Shown here one piece after another: positions 8,409 through 18,451 of a stretch of DNA of 62,091 bases. Position 1 is the stretch's first letter, and every line of letters begins with the position of its first letter. Origin of the DNA: Lysobacterales bacterium. GTDB taxonomy: Bacteria > Pseudomonadota > Gammaproteobacteria > Xanthomonadales > Rhodanobacteraceae. The notes below the pieces were generated by a model, which worked only from the letters and a program-made list of their open reading frames with translations, did no database searches and was not told the DNA's origin. The stretch covers positions 1-62,091 of the forward strand of contig JAFKMZ010000015.1 of NCBI GenBank assembly GCA_017305055.1. The letters run 5' to 3'. A program made the position numbers and the translations under genes.

Positions 8409-11375
8409 ATGAAAACCAATCGAAATCAGCTCTCGCTGGCGGTGCGAACGGCCCTGTCCCTGGGTGCTGTGATGACCGCGGGCTTTGTCGGCACTGCGTT
8501 TGCCCAGGACCAGGCGGCGCCCCAGGCGAGCCAAGCCACCGAACTCAAGACCGTCGTGGTCACCGGTTCGCACATCCGCCGCGTCGACCTCGAAACCTCA
8601 AACCCGGTCATTGCGGTCTCTGCCGCGCAGATCCAGGCCACCGGCAAACTGACCCTGGGTGACGTGGTGCAGAACCTGCCCGCGGTCACCGGCGGCTTGC
8701 TGACGCCAACCGTCAACAACCAGAACAGCCCGAACGCAAACCCGCGCAGCCGCACGATGGTTGGCCTGCGTGGCGTAGGCTCCGACCGTACCTTGACCCT
8801 GGTCGACGGTCAGCGCGTGCTGAATGCGGACATGAACGCGATCCCGGCGGCTGCGGTCGAGCGGATCGAGGTCCTGACCGACGGCGCCTCGGCTGTGTAC
8901 GGCTCCGACGCGATCGGCGGCGTCATCAACGTCATCCTGAAGTCCGACTACCAGGGCGCCCAGGCCTCCGCCAACTACGGCATCTCCGATCATGGCGATG
9001 GCGAGACCCGTGGCGGCAGTTTCATGTTCGGCCAGAGCTCCGACAAGGGCAACCTGATCGCGGGCCTCAGCTACAACAAGGCAGACATCATCCTGCAGGG
9101 CAACCGCAAGTTCTCCGAGTACGCCCTGTCCTTGACCGCCGACAGCCCGAACGGCCCGCTGTATGCCGCCAAGGGTGGTTCGGGCACTGGCATTTATGGC
9201 AACATCCGGCTCCCCAAGAGCCTCGCGGCCCAGTTTGGCTGCACGACCGGCAGCAACAATCTTGCCGCAAACCACGATGCGGTCGCGTCCGGCAAGAGCC
9301 CACTGGGTCCGGGCGACTTCCACTGCTTCGGCAACAGTGACCGCTACAACTATGCGACGGTCCAGGCTTTGCGGGCACCCCAGGAGCGTGTCAACGGCTT
9401 CTTCAAGGGCACCTATCACCTGACCGACCACATCGACGCGTACATGACCACGTACATGAACAAGTCGACGGCGGCGATGCAGTTGGCGCCGAACCCCGGC
9501 GGGATCAACACCAATGCGCCACTTTCGGCGCAGAGCTACTACAACCCGTTCGGCATCGACTTCACCCGTGCCAACGGCAACACCGTGGGCCTGCGCATGG
9601 TTGCCGCCGGCAACCGCGTGTATGCCTCCAGCGAGCGCACCAATCAGCTGCAGACGGGGCTGAAGGGAACGCTGGTCCTGTTCGACAAGGACTGGACCTG
9701 GGACGCCGGCGTGAACTACGGCTACTACAGCTTCAGCACCAGCACTGGCGGTTCGCCCAGCGCTTCGTTGTATGCGCCCGGCCTGGGACCATCGTTCATG
9801 AACAGCGATGGTGTGGTCCAGTGCGGCACGCCGAGCGCACCGATCTCCCTCAACTCCTGCACGCCCTGGGATATCTTCAGTGGCCAGTCGGCTTCCGCTA
9901 CGGCCGCCTTGAAGAAGGCCACGGTGCAAACCCTGATGCAGCAGTGGAGCCTGCAGCGTGGCTACCACGCCGACGTCAGCGGCGGCTTGTTTGATCTGCC
10001 TGCCGGCACGATGCAGCTGGCGGCCGGTGTTTCCTACCGCAATGAATTCGTCAACAACACCATCCCGTTCCAGCAGCTGATCGACCCGACCACCGGCAAC
10101 TGCCCGGGTGCCGGTTGCGCCAGCCCGCTGCGCGGCAGCGACAACGTCAAGGAAGCGTACGCCGAGCTGTTCATCCCTCTGCTCACCGACATGCCGTTTG
10201 CCAAGTCGCTGAATGTGACCCTGGGTGACCGCTACTCCAAGTACAACATGGCGGGCAGCACCAACAACTGGAAGGTGGCCTTCGAGTGGAAGCCGATCAA
10301 CGACCTGCTGCTGCGCGGCACCGTGGCTTCGGTGTTCCGTGCCCCGAGCATCCAGGACATCTTCGGCATGCCGGCGAGCAGCACCTCCAGCCTGAGCAGC
10401 GATCCCTGCGATGGCGCAACGGTAGCCAACCCGGCCTGCGTGAATGTGCCGTTGGATGGTTCGTTCCGCAACCAGACGGTGGCTGAGCATGGCCAGGGTA
10501 GTGGCTTGTTCTCCGGTGCGAAGTACCTGAACTTCCCGCTCAAGCCGGAAGAGGGCAAGTCCTTCGACTTCGGCGCGGTGTATTCGCCGGAGTTCGTGCC
10601 GGGCCTGTCGCTCAGCATCGACTACTGGCGCATCTACCTGAACAACACCATCACCATCCCCGGCGAGCAGACGGTGCTGGATCTCTGCTACAACGGCCTG
10701 TCGCAGTACTGCCCGCTGATCCAGCGCTTCCCCGCTGGCGGCAATATCGGGCAGATCAAGCAGGTGTACCTGCCCACGACCAACCTCGGCCGGCTCGACG
10801 TCAAGGGCACCGACTTCTCGGCCACCTACCGGTTGCCGGAGTTCGGCTGGGGCCAGTTCATCTTCAACGTGAACGGGACCTACATGACCCAGTACCAGGT
10901 GCAGATCGCACCGGGAACGGCCGCAAACCGCGTGTTCCAAGGTGCCGGCATGATGGGCTCGCTGGGCTCGGGACTGCAGTCGGCTTGCGCGTCGAACACC
11001 GGCGGCCTGTGCTTCTTCCCGCGCTGGAGCCTGCAGCCGTCGCTCGACTGGCAGATGGGTTCCTGGACGGCCAACTGGCGGATGCGCATCAGCAGTCCGT
11101 TTGACATGGGCTCCAAGGCCCCGGGCCAGCAGGCGACGGCCTACCCCGGTCGTCCTGGCGTGGTATTCCACTATGGCAGCCATGCGTACAGCGACGTGAG
11201 CCTTGGCTACAACATCAAGCCGCTCAACACGCAGATCAGCATCGGTGTCAACAACCTGTTCGACAAACAGCCGCCCCTGCTGTATGCGAACAATTCGCTG
11301 AACGCGAACACCGACCCGGCGGACTTCGATGTCGTGGGCCGCTACTACTGGGGTCGCGTCACGGTCAGCTTCTAA
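8409..11375 (+). CDS. TonB-dependent receptor
   Basis: The 988-residue precursor starts with a signal peptide cleaved after FVGTAFA, followed by a TonB-box-like ELKTVVVTGSHIRR. The plug domain (about 45-170) carries VGLRGVGSDRTLTLVDGQRV and the DGASAVYGSDAIGGVINVIL block typical of the family. The rest is a 22-strand barrel ending in VTVSF with terminal Phe. The ATG at 8409 has GGAG seven bases upstream and begins the signal peptide; the frame is open further upstream but without protein-like sequence. The N-terminal pattern matches the receptor at 21229, and both fit the class common in Xanthomonadales and Caulobacterales for sugars, peptides or siderophores. The ligand is unknown. Confidence 0.95.
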   Translation: MKTNRNQLSLAVRTALSLGAVMTAGFVGTAFAQDQAAPQASQATELKTVVVTGSHIRRVDLETSNPVIAVSAAQIQATGKLTLGDVVQNLPAVTGGLLTPTVNNQNSPNANPRSRTMVGLRGVGSDRTLTLVDGQRVLNADMNAIPAAAVERIEVLTDGASAVYGSDAIGGVINVILKSDYQGAQASANYGISDHGDGETRGGSFMFGQSSDKGNLIAGLSYNKADIILQGNRKFSEYALSLTADSPNGPLYAAKGGSGTGIYGNIRLPKSLAAQFGCTTGSNNLAANHDAVASGKSPLGPGDFHCFGNSDRYNYATVQALRAPQERVNGFFKGTYHLTDHIDAYMTTYMNKSTAAMQLAPNPGGINTNAPLSAQSYYNPFGIDFTRANGNTVGLRMVAAGNRVYASSERTNQLQTGLKGTLVLFDKDWTWDAGVNYGYYSFSTSTGGSPSASLYAPGLGPSFMNSDGVVQCGTPSAPISLNSCTPWDIFSGQSASATAALKKATVQTLMQQWSLQRGYHADVSGGLFDLPAGTMQLAAGVSYRNEFVNNTIPFQQLIDPTTGNCPGAGCASPLRGSDNVKEAYAELFIPLLTDMPFAKSLNVTLGDRYSKYNMAGSTNNWKVAFEWKPINDLLLRGTVASVFRAPSIQDIFGMPASSTSSLSSDPCDGATVANPACVNVPLDGSFRNQTVAEHGQGSGLFSGAKYLNFPLKPEEGKSFDFGAVYSPEFVPGLSLSIDYWRIYLNNTITIPGEQTVLDLCYNGLSQYCPLIQRFPAGGNIGQIKQVYLPTTNLGRLDVKGTDFSATYRLPEFGWGQFIFNVNGTYMTQYQVQIAPGTAANRVFQGAGMMGSLGSGLQSACASNTGGLCFFPRWSLQPSLDWQMGSWTANWRMRISSPFDMGSKAPGQQATAYPGRPGVVFHYGSHAYSDVSLGYNIKPLNTQISIGVNNLFDKQPPLLYANNSLNANTDPADFDVVGRYYWGRVTVSF

Positions 11376-11401
11376 GTCCAGATTCGACTGCTGCAAACCT
11401 G

Positions 11402-11434
11402 AAGGCCGCGCGAGCAATCGCGCGGCCTTTTTTT
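11402..11434 (+). terminator. Rho-independent terminator after TonB receptor
   Basis: A 10-bp stem (AGGCCGCGCG with CGCGCGGCCT) encloses a six-base loop and is followed by a T-run. It begins 27 bases after the receptor stop. Confidence 0.93.
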
Positions 11435-11669
11435 GGCGTCATCAAGGGCAATGACCGCGCAGGACTCCCTGCGCAAACAGACTTTGCCGCCGGCTGGCGC
11501 GACGGATGCCGCATTCCGCTCAGCCCAGGCGTTGGCGCCTGGCGCAGAACGTCACATCAACTTCACGTCGGCTGCTTATAACAAAGCCGTTAAACCAGCA
11601 CGCTGATTCGCCTAGCCCCGCGCACCAGATCGGACCAGGCTCCTGAGGTCCACCGCGGAGGGCTGTGTC

Positions 11670-14600
11670 ATGACGCGTCATCAACAACACCAACAGGGAT
11701 TCCATCGCCGGGCTGGAGCGTTCGCGCGCTCCGCCCTGGGTCTGGCCATCGCCGGGACACTCGGCCTGTACGGGCTCGGTGGCATGGGCACGGTGCAGGC
11801 GCAGTCATCCACCGGCACCATCTATGGCACGGCGCCGGCGGGCGATACGGTCACGGTACGTGGGCCGAGCGGGGTGACCCGCACGGTGACGGTCAATGCG
11901 GCTGGAAACTTCAGCGCGTCGTCGTTGCCGCTGGGCGCCTACACGGTGACCCTGCAGAAGGATGGGGTCACCACCGATACGCGCAACGACATCACGTTCC
12001 CCGTGGGCGGCGGCACACGGGTCAACTTCAATGCGCCGGCGCAGGTGGAAACCATGGCCACCCTGACGGTGACGGCGAACAGTCTGCCGCCCATCGACAT
12101 CAGCCAGGTCGACTCGCGCGTGGTCGTCACCTCGGCGCAACTGGCCAAGTTGCCCTTGCAGCGCAACGCCGAGGCCATCGCACAACTGGCACCGGGCGTG
12201 ATTGCCGGCACCAGTGCGTTCACCGACCTGCGTGGTCCGGAGGGCCAGGTGCTGAATTCCTTCGCCGGCTCGAGCATTGCCGAGAACGCCTACTACATCA
12301 ACGGCTTCAACACGACCGATCCCCTGCACAACTTTGGCGGCCTGACCCTGCCCTACGGTGCCATCGAGCAGGAGCAGGTGCTGACCGGCGGTTACAGCGC
12401 CATGTATGGCCGCTCGGATGGCGGCGTGATGAACATGGTCGGCAAGCGCGGCACCAACGAGTGGCACTTCGGCGTTTCCGAACTGTGGCAACCGGACTTC
12501 GGCATGGCCAGTCCGCACAACCAGCGCTATCCCAGCGGACCGCAATTCCTGACCGGGCCCGACGGCGCGCAAGGCCAGCCTTACCGCTACCGCAACGACA
12601 ACAAGGCCTGGCAGCACACCGAGGACTTCTACCTCGGTGGACCGCTGATCCGGGATCGACTGTTCTTCTTTGGCGCCTACGAGGCCAATCGCCAGTTGAG
12701 TGGCCAGAACATCGGCAGCGTGGAGACCGCGCAGGCCACCCGGTATTCCTACGACAACCCGAAGTGGTACGGGAAGCTGGACTGGAACATCACGGACAAC
12801 AACATCCTGGAGCTGACCGGTGCATCCAACAAGTCCTCGTACGAGGGCAATGTCTACGTCTACGACTATCCGACCGACGGCAAGATGCGCGGCACCTACG
12901 GCGCGTTCAAGAGCCCGGATACGCACACCAAGAATGGCGCGGACATGTACAGCCTGAAATACACGGGCTATCTCACCGACAACCTGACGGTCGACGCGCT
13001 GTACGGCAAGATGAAACAGACGAACTACAGCGAGGCGAGCTCCAGCGATGATCCATACATCGCGCGTGCGCAGTTCCAGAATCCGGCCTATACCGGCGGC
13101 AAGGCGATCGTGGGGCCGCAGACCATCGACATGGTGAACAACCCGGGGGCGCAGGACAAGACGCGCAACCTCCGGCTCGACATCAACTACAAGATCGGCA
13201 CCCATTCCATCACCGCCGGCATCGACAACATGGATACGCAGGCCTTGAACATTGGCCAGCAGCGACCCGGCAGCGGAGCGTTCGCGTGGTTCTACGGCAA
13301 GGGCGATCCCAACCTGCCGATCAGTACCCTGACCGGCCAGGAAGTTGGCGCCCCTGGCGGCGAGGGCTATTACGCGTTCAAGGACATCTTCACCACCGGT
13401 GCCGCGAGCGTGCGCGTCAAGCAGCGTGCGCAATACATCGAGGACCGCTGGCAGGTCACGCCGAGAATCCTGCTGTCCATTGGCGTGCGCAGCGACCAGT
13501 TCACCAACTACAACCCGGACGGCCAGGCGTATATCCGCCTGACCAAGCCCAACTGGTCGCCGCGGCTTGGCGCGACCTGGGACGTCTACGGCGACTCCAG
13601 CCTCAAGGTGTATGCAAACGCCGGTCGCTACTACCTGGATGAGCCGGCCAATGTCGCCATTCGCGGCGCTTCCGGCAGCACCTTCACCGACCAGTACTTC
13701 ACCTACACCGGGATCGATCCCACCACCGGCCAGCCGACCGGGCTGACGCAGATCCCACAGGGCCACTACCCGGGCGTCTCGGCGAACAACGAATTTGGCG
13801 TGCCGCCTGATCCACGCCAGGTCACCAGCAAGAACGTCAAGGCCGAATATCAGGACGAGTACATCGCCGGGCTGGACAAGGCATTCGACATGTTCGGCAT
13901 GCACTGGACCACGGGTGCGAAGGCAACCTACCGGCGTTTGCGCAACATGCTCGATGACGTGTGCGAAACCGACGTGTTCGTGGCGGCTGGCGTAGCCCAG
14001 GGTTTCGATCCGGACGCGGCCGAGGGGCAAGGTTGCTACATCATGAACCCGGGCCGCAATTCCTCGTTCAACGTGCCTCTGGTCTACGGCTCGACCACCA
14101 GCGGCTACGGCACCATGACCGTGCCATGGTCGGCCTTTGGCATGCCGGACCTGCTGCGCAAGTACGTGGGTCTGGACTTGTACCTGGAACATCCATTCGA
14201 TGGCAAGTGGTTCGGCCGCATCGACTACACGCTGAGCCACAGTTTCGGCAATTCGGAAGGTTCGGTGCGTTCGGATATCGGCCAGACCGACGTGGCGCAG
14301 ACCGAGGACTGGGACAATTCCGGGGTGATGACCTACGCCAACGGTGACCAGGCGAACGATCGGCGGCACCAGATCAAGCTGCGCGGATATTGGCAGATCA
14401 CGCCGGAATGGCTGCTCGGCGGCACCGCGCAGATCCTCTCCGGCACGCCACGCACCTGCCTGGGCTACTTCGGCACCGAGCAGACCGATCCGTTTGGCTA
14501 TGCCGCGGCGTACCACTTCTGCGGACCGGAAGGCACTCCGGCACCGGGCGGCGCCACTGGCCGCACGCCGTGGCAGGAAATCGTCAGCCTGAATGGCGAA

Positions 14601-14792
14601 TACCGGCCGGCTTTCGCCGATCACAAACTGGCGTTCAGCGTGATGGTCTACAACATCTTCAACCAGCAAAAGGTGACCCAGTACTACAACACCTCGGAGT
14701 CCGGACCGGGCGTGCTGTCCAAGGACTTCTGGGTGCCGATCAGCCAGGCCACGCCGCGCTACATCCAGCTTGGCATCACCTACGATTTCTAG
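11670..14792 (+). CDS. TonB-dependent receptor, Oar-like, with carboxypeptidase-regulatory-like domain
   Basis: The 1040-residue precursor has a long basic N-terminus and a signal peptide ending GTVQAQ (about residue 46). An Ig-like carboxypeptidase-regulatory-like domain follows (about 48-130: TIYGTAPAGDTVTV, SLPLGAYTVTLQKDG), then a TonB-box-like TLTVTA, a plug and a barrel ending GITYDF. This architecture is that of Oar-type receptors, linked in other bacteria to peptide or protein substrates. Its C-terminal third parallels the truncated receptor at 1-810. A terminator on each side (11402-11434, 14814-14845) makes it a single-gene unit. The ATG at 11670 is the only start that keeps the full signal region. 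Confidence 0.93.
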   Translation: MTRHQQHQQGFHRRAGAFARSALGLAIAGTLGLYGLGGMGTVQAQSSTGTIYGTAPAGDTVTVRGPSGVTRTVTVNAAGNFSASSLPLGAYTVTLQKDGVTTDTRNDITFPVGGGTRVNFNAPAQVETMATLTVTANSLPPIDISQVDSRVVVTSAQLAKLPLQRNAEAIAQLAPGVIAGTSAFTDLRGPEGQVLNSFAGSSIAENAYYINGFNTTDPLHNFGGLTLPYGAIEQEQVLTGGYSAMYGRSDGGVMNMVGKRGTNEWHFGVSELWQPDFGMASPHNQRYPSGPQFLTGPDGAQGQPYRYRNDNKAWQHTEDFYLGGPLIRDRLFFFGAYEANRQLSGQNIGSVETAQATRYSYDNPKWYGKLDWNITDNNILELTGASNKSSYEGNVYVYDYPTDGKMRGTYGAFKSPDTHTKNGADMYSLKYTGYLTDNLTVDALYGKMKQTNYSEASSSDDPYIARAQFQNPAYTGGKAIVGPQTIDMVNNPGAQDKTRNLRLDINYKIGTHSITAGIDNMDTQALNIGQQRPGSGAFAWFYGKGDPNLPISTLTGQEVGAPGGEGYYAFKDIFTTGAASVRVKQRAQYIEDRWQVTPRILLSIGVRSDQFTNYNPDGQAYIRLTKPNWSPRLGATWDVYGDSSLKVYANAGRYYLDEPANVAIRGASGSTFTDQYFTYTGIDPTTGQPTGLTQIPQGHYPGVSANNEFGVPPDPRQVTSKNVKAEYQDEYIAGLDKAFDMFGMHWTTGAKATYRRLRNMLDDVCETDVFVAAGVAQGFDPDAAEGQGCYIMNPGRNSSFNVPLVYGSTTSGYGTMTVPWSAFGMPDLLRKYVGLDLYLEHPFDGKWFGRIDYTLSHSFGNSEGSVRSDIGQTDVAQTEDWDNSGVMTYANGDQANDRRHQIKLRGYWQITPEWLLGGTAQILSGTPRTCLGYFGTEQTDPFGYAAAYHFCGPEGTPAPGGATGRTPWQEIVSLNGEYRPAFADHKLAFSVMVYNIFNQQKVTQYYNTSESGPGVLSKDFWVPISQATPRYIQLGITYDF

Positions 14793-14813
14793 CTTGAACG
14801 GCAGCAGCTTGAC

Positions 14814-14845
14814 CAGGCCGCGCGGCGATCCCGCGCGGCCTTTTT
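14814..14845 (+). terminator. Rho-independent terminator after Oar-like receptor
   Basis: An 11-bp stem (AGGCCGCGCGG with CCGCGCGGCCT) is followed by five T residues, starting 22 bases after the receptor stop. Confidence 0.92.
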
Positions 14846-14929
14846 GTGCTGGGCTGGAAATTCACCGACAATGGCAAGCCGCCCGACGGCGGATCCGCCA
14901 TGGGCGACCGCCTTGCCACCGGAAGCGAG

Positions 14930-16762
14930 ATGTCTGCCACCGCCACCGAAATGATCGCCACGGCCCTGAACGCCGGCCAGTTGGCCGAAGCCGAACGGCT
15001 GTCGCGGGCTGGGCTCGACGGGCAGCCCGACGACGGGAACCTGCAGCTGCTGCTGGCGATCAGCCTGCATCTGCAGAAAAAGCTCGACGCCGCCATTCCC
15101 CTCTATGCGGAGCTCACCCGCCGGTATCCGCAGTCGGGCGTGCATTGGAGCAACTACGCCACGGCGCTGCGGGACTCCGGCGACCTGGGTGCTGCGGCCG
15201 AGGCGTACGCAGCGTCCTTGCAGTGCGAGCCGAAGAACGCCCAGACGCTGCTCAACCTGGGGTTGCTGCAGATGCAGCAACAGGCCTATCCCGAGGCGCG
15301 GGAGACCCTGCTCGATGCCCATCTGCTCGATCCCGAGTCCATCCCGATCCGCATCCGCGCGGCCAGCGCCTGCAGCGCGTGCCGGGATATGCAGATCGAC
15401 AAGCTGCTGCAGCCCTGGCGAACCTGGACCGGGCTCGATGACGAGTTGCAGCTCGAGCTTGCCCACCTGCTGATGGCGCAGGGCGACGCCAAGGGTGCCG
15501 AGGGACTGTTGCGCGAAATCCTGCAACGTTCCCCGGCCTACGTGCCGGCGCAGCTCCAATTGGCGGTCATCTACGAGCGCATGAACCGGCTCGACGCCGC
15601 CGACCGCATGCTGCGGCAGATCATCACCGAGCAGTTGGTGCTGGATGAGCCGGTGCGCAAGGAGATCGTGCACCAGCAGGCCAGGCTGGCGCAGCGACGT
15701 GGCGACTGGACGGGCTCGCGCGCGATGCTGGAACGCGCCGGTCCGAATGACGCCAGCGATTACGTGCACTATTTTGCGCTGGCCGAGAGCTGCGACAAGC
15801 TGGGCGATACCGCGGCCGCCATGCAGGCGCTGGCCACCGCGCACGCGCGCCAGATCGAGGAGATGCGAAGGGTGGCCCCGTCGCATTTCCTTCCCGGTGC
15901 GCCGATCTTGCCCGCGGCCGCCACGCACCTGGGTCGCGAGGAGTTCCTCGCCTGGCCGAAATTGCGTGCGCCGGAATCCAGCCAGTCCCCGGTGTTCATC
16001 GTGGGCTTCCCGCGCTCGGGCACGACCTTGCTGGAGCAGATGCTGGATGCCCATCCGGCCCTGCAGTCGATGGACGAGCGCCCGTTCCTCAACACCTTGT
16101 CCGATGGGCTCGCCAGCTACGAGGTGCGTGTGCCGCAGGACCTGCACAGGTTGAACCAGCGCGACTGCGACGAGCTGCGCAAGCATTACTGGTCCCTGGT
16201 GTGCGAGAAGATTCCGCGCCACTGGGAGGCGCGACTGGTCGACAAGAACCCGCTCAACATGCTCTGGCTGCCGTTGATCAACCGCATGTTTCCCGAGGCC
16301 AGGTTCATCCTGGCGCTGCGCCATCCCTGCGACGTGATCCTGAGCTGCTATATGCAGAATTTCCGCTCCACGGTGCTGGCCACGGCGTGTGCCGACCTGG
16401 AGCGGCTGGCCACGGCCTACGTGACGGCGATGGAGCATTGGCTGCATCACGTCGAAGTGTTCCAGCCCCAGGTGCTGGTCTCGCGCTACGAGGATCTGGT
16501 GGCCGACCTGCCCGCCCAGAGCGGGCGCATTGCGGCCTTCCTCGGCCTCGACGATGCCGCGCCGCTGCAGCAGTTCGCGGCGCACGCGCGCAGCAAGGCC
16601 TACATTGGCACGCCCAGTTACGACCAGGTGATCCAGCCGGTGAGCACCCGCGCGGTCAACCGCTGGGCACGCTACCGGGAGCACCTCGAACCCGTCCTGC
16701 CGATCCTCGCGCCGATGCTCCGCCGCTGGGGCTATTCGGCGGAGCCGATAAACGGCGGATAG
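14930..16762 (+). CDS. TPR-repeat sulfotransferase
   Basis: The 610-residue protein has TPR helices in its first 340 residues and a sulfotransferase domain after them. The PAPS loop GFPRSGTT is at 359-366, with LLEQMLDAHPALQSMDERPF following, and the 3'-phosphate motif is in LALRHPCDVILSCYM. It is a full-length paralogue of the 6157-7974 enzyme. The ATG at 14930 was chosen because GGAAG lies just upstream and its first residues align with that paralogue; an in-frame ATG at 14900 is possible. The last 31 bases overlap the convergent sulfotransferase gene on the other strand. Confidence 0.88.
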   Translation: MSATATEMIATALNAGQLAEAERLSRAGLDGQPDDGNLQLLLAISLHLQKKLDAAIPLYAELTRRYPQSGVHWSNYATALRDSGDLGAAAEAYAASLQCEPKNAQTLLNLGLLQMQQQAYPEARETLLDAHLLDPESIPIRIRAASACSACRDMQIDKLLQPWRTWTGLDDELQLELAHLLMAQGDAKGAEGLLREILQRSPAYVPAQLQLAVIYERMNRLDAADRMLRQIITEQLVLDEPVRKEIVHQQARLAQRRGDWTGSRAMLERAGPNDASDYVHYFALAESCDKLGDTAAAMQALATAHARQIEEMRRVAPSHFLPGAPILPAAATHLGREEFLAWPKLRAPESSQSPVFIVGFPRSGTTLLEQMLDAHPALQSMDERPFLNTLSDGLASYEVRVPQDLHRLNQRDCDELRKHYWSLVCEKIPRHWEARLVDKNPLNMLWLPLINRMFPEARFILALRHPCDVILSCYMQNFRSTVLATACADLERLATAYVTAMEHWLHHVEVFQPQVLVSRYEDLVADLPAQSGRIAAFLGLDDAAPLQQFAAHARSKAYIGTPSYDQVIQPVSTRAVNRWARYREHLEPVLPILAPMLRRWGYSAEPINGG

Positions 16763-18318
16763 CCAAGCGCCGTGCGCAGTGGATCGAGCAGGGCGCCATA
16801 GCGCGGCGCCCGCGCGGTGTCGCGCTGCAGCGGCTGGCGGACCTGGGTGGCGCTGGGTGTATGGACTTCGCGCCGGGTGGCGTGGAATTGCAGGCAGGCG
16901 GCCTCGAACGGCAAGCCGCAAAAGTCCAGCAGACGGCGGATCGAGCTCTCCGGATCGGCCAGCAGGTCCTCGTAGCTGTGCTCCAGGACATGGCCGGGAT
17001 GCAGCGCCGACCAGTGCCGGACGCTGCGGTCGAAGTCATGCCAGAAACCCGCCAGGTCCCCGAACGTGCGCGTGTATTCATTGCCTTCAAAGCGTTGCCG
17101 GTAGCACGACAGGCAGGTCTCCAACGGGTCGCGTCGGCAGGCGATGACGTGGGCGCCCGGCAGCATGGCGCGGATGGCGCCAACGTAGATCCAGTTGTTC
17201 GGCAGCTTGTCGGTGAACCTGGCCCGGCATCCCTGCCAGCGCCGACTGCGCTCCAGATAGCGCCGGCCAAGCCGCGCCCAGTCCTCCGCCTGCATGGCGG
17301 GCACCCAGCGCGGGAACGGCTGGCCGCGGCGCCGTGACTCCTCGGCCAGCACGGCCGGCAGGTCGACCAGTTCCCCGGCGCCTTCGACTGCGCTGTGCGA
17401 GGCCAGGATCTGCTCGACCAGCGTGGAGCCCGAGCGCGGCAGGCTGGTGATGAAGATCACTTCATGGCCCAGCGCTGGCTCGGTGGCGCGCGGCGGAGCG
17501 GGGGTGAAGGCCGCCCCGACGGCGGCGACGCCAGCGGAAAAGCCGGCGGCGTCCCAGGTCTGCCGCCGCCGCGCGACCCCGTTGGCACGCGCCAGCGCGG
17601 TAAGGGATTCGGCGTAGCGTCCCGCATCCTCCAGCGCCTTGGCCAGGGCGAAGCCGATCGCGATCAAGTCGTCGTCACCGGCTTCCGGCCGCTGCATGGC
17701 GGCCTGCATGCGCTGGATGTCGTCGTCGGTGAAGCGCATGGTCTTCAGGTCGGCCAGGCCCCACCAGGCCTGCCCCGCCCAGGGCTGCCGGGCGATGATC
17801 TGCCGGTACTGGGCCGCGGCCTCGTCCACGGCGCCGCGGTTGCGCAACTGGTCGCCGAGCAGGGCGCGCGCGGTGGACTGTCCGGGATCCAGCTCGACAG
17901 CCCGGTGCAGGGCAGCCTCGGCCTCGTCGTTGCGCACGCCGCGGACCAGCATCACGCCGAGGTTGAGCCACGCCAGGGCCAGGTCCGGTTGCAGCCGGCA
18001 GGCGCGCTGCAGCACCTCGACCGCCGCATCGTAGTTGCCGGCATTGCCGTAGATGGTGCCCAGGGTGTTGCAGTACAGCGCGTCGTCCGGGCGCAGCGCC
18101 ACGGCCTGGCGCATCGCGGTTACGGCTTCCCGGTGCTGGCCCTGCAGGCTGTGGATGCCGGCACGCATGCGCAGTACCTCGGGGTGGCCGGCATCGGCCG
18201 GGGGGATGGCCGCCAGGCTTTGGCTGGCGGTCTCGGGCCGGCCGGCATCCAGGGCCGCGGCCGCGCTCGATACATGCTGTCGGGTGGCGTCGCTCAATCC
18301 TTGCAGTCGTGAAGTCAT
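16732..18318 (-). CDS. TPR-repeat sulfotransferase
   Basis: The 528-residue protein has a clear TPR array (about 5-220; for example AAVEVLQRACRLQPDLALAW) and a C-terminal sulfotransferase domain. The PAPS loop is LPRSGST at 293-299, followed by LVEQILASHSAVEGAGEL. The 3'-phosphate motif is in VIACRRDPLETCLSCY. It belongs to a different sub-branch from the 6157 and 14930 enzymes (LPRSGST rather than GFPRSGTT). It is divergent from the TPR-hydroxylase gene at 18452, with a 133-bp shared promoter gap, and converges with a 31-bp tail overlap on the sulfotransferase upstream. Confidence 0.9.
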   Translation of the reverse strand: MTSRLQGLSDATRQHVSSAAAALDAGRPETASQSLAAIPPADAGHPEVLRMRAGIHSLQGQHREAVTAMRQAVALRPDDALYCNTLGTIYGNAGNYDAAVEVLQRACRLQPDLALAWLNLGVMLVRGVRNDEAEAALHRAVELDPGQSTARALLGDQLRNRGAVDEAAAQYRQIIARQPWAGQAWWGLADLKTMRFTDDDIQRMQAAMQRPEAGDDDLIAIGFALAKALEDAGRYAESLTALARANGVARRRQTWDAAGFSAGVAAVGAAFTPAPPRATEPALGHEVIFITSLPRSGSTLVEQILASHSAVEGAGELVDLPAVLAEESRRRGQPFPRWVPAMQAEDWARLGRRYLERSRRWQGCRARFTDKLPNNWIYVGAIRAMLPGAHVIACRRDPLETCLSCYRQRFEGNEYTRTFGDLAGFWHDFDRSVRHWSALHPGHVLEHSYEDLLADPESSIRRLLDFCGLPFEAACLQFHATRREVHTPSATQVRQPLQRDTARAPRYGALLDPLRTALGYPPFIGSAE

Positions 18319-18451
18319 CTACAGGCGTCCGCATCGGCGTGAAGGGCTGCCGCAGGCTTGCTGCGTGCGGCTGGTGCAGGGCATGGCGCGGCACGGCATC
18401 GCGTATTATGCCGGTCAGTCGCCAGCCACGCAGGTCCAGCACGGTATCGCC

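Noticed and set aside
11805-14669. A 954-codon open frame on the minus strand opposite the Oar-like receptor
   Set aside because: It mirrors the codon periodicity of the high-GC receptor gene, has no recognisable domain or start region, and the plus-strand gene has clear family motifs. Similar long antisense frames opposite 8409-11375, 21229-24126 and 14930-16762 were rejected for the same reason.
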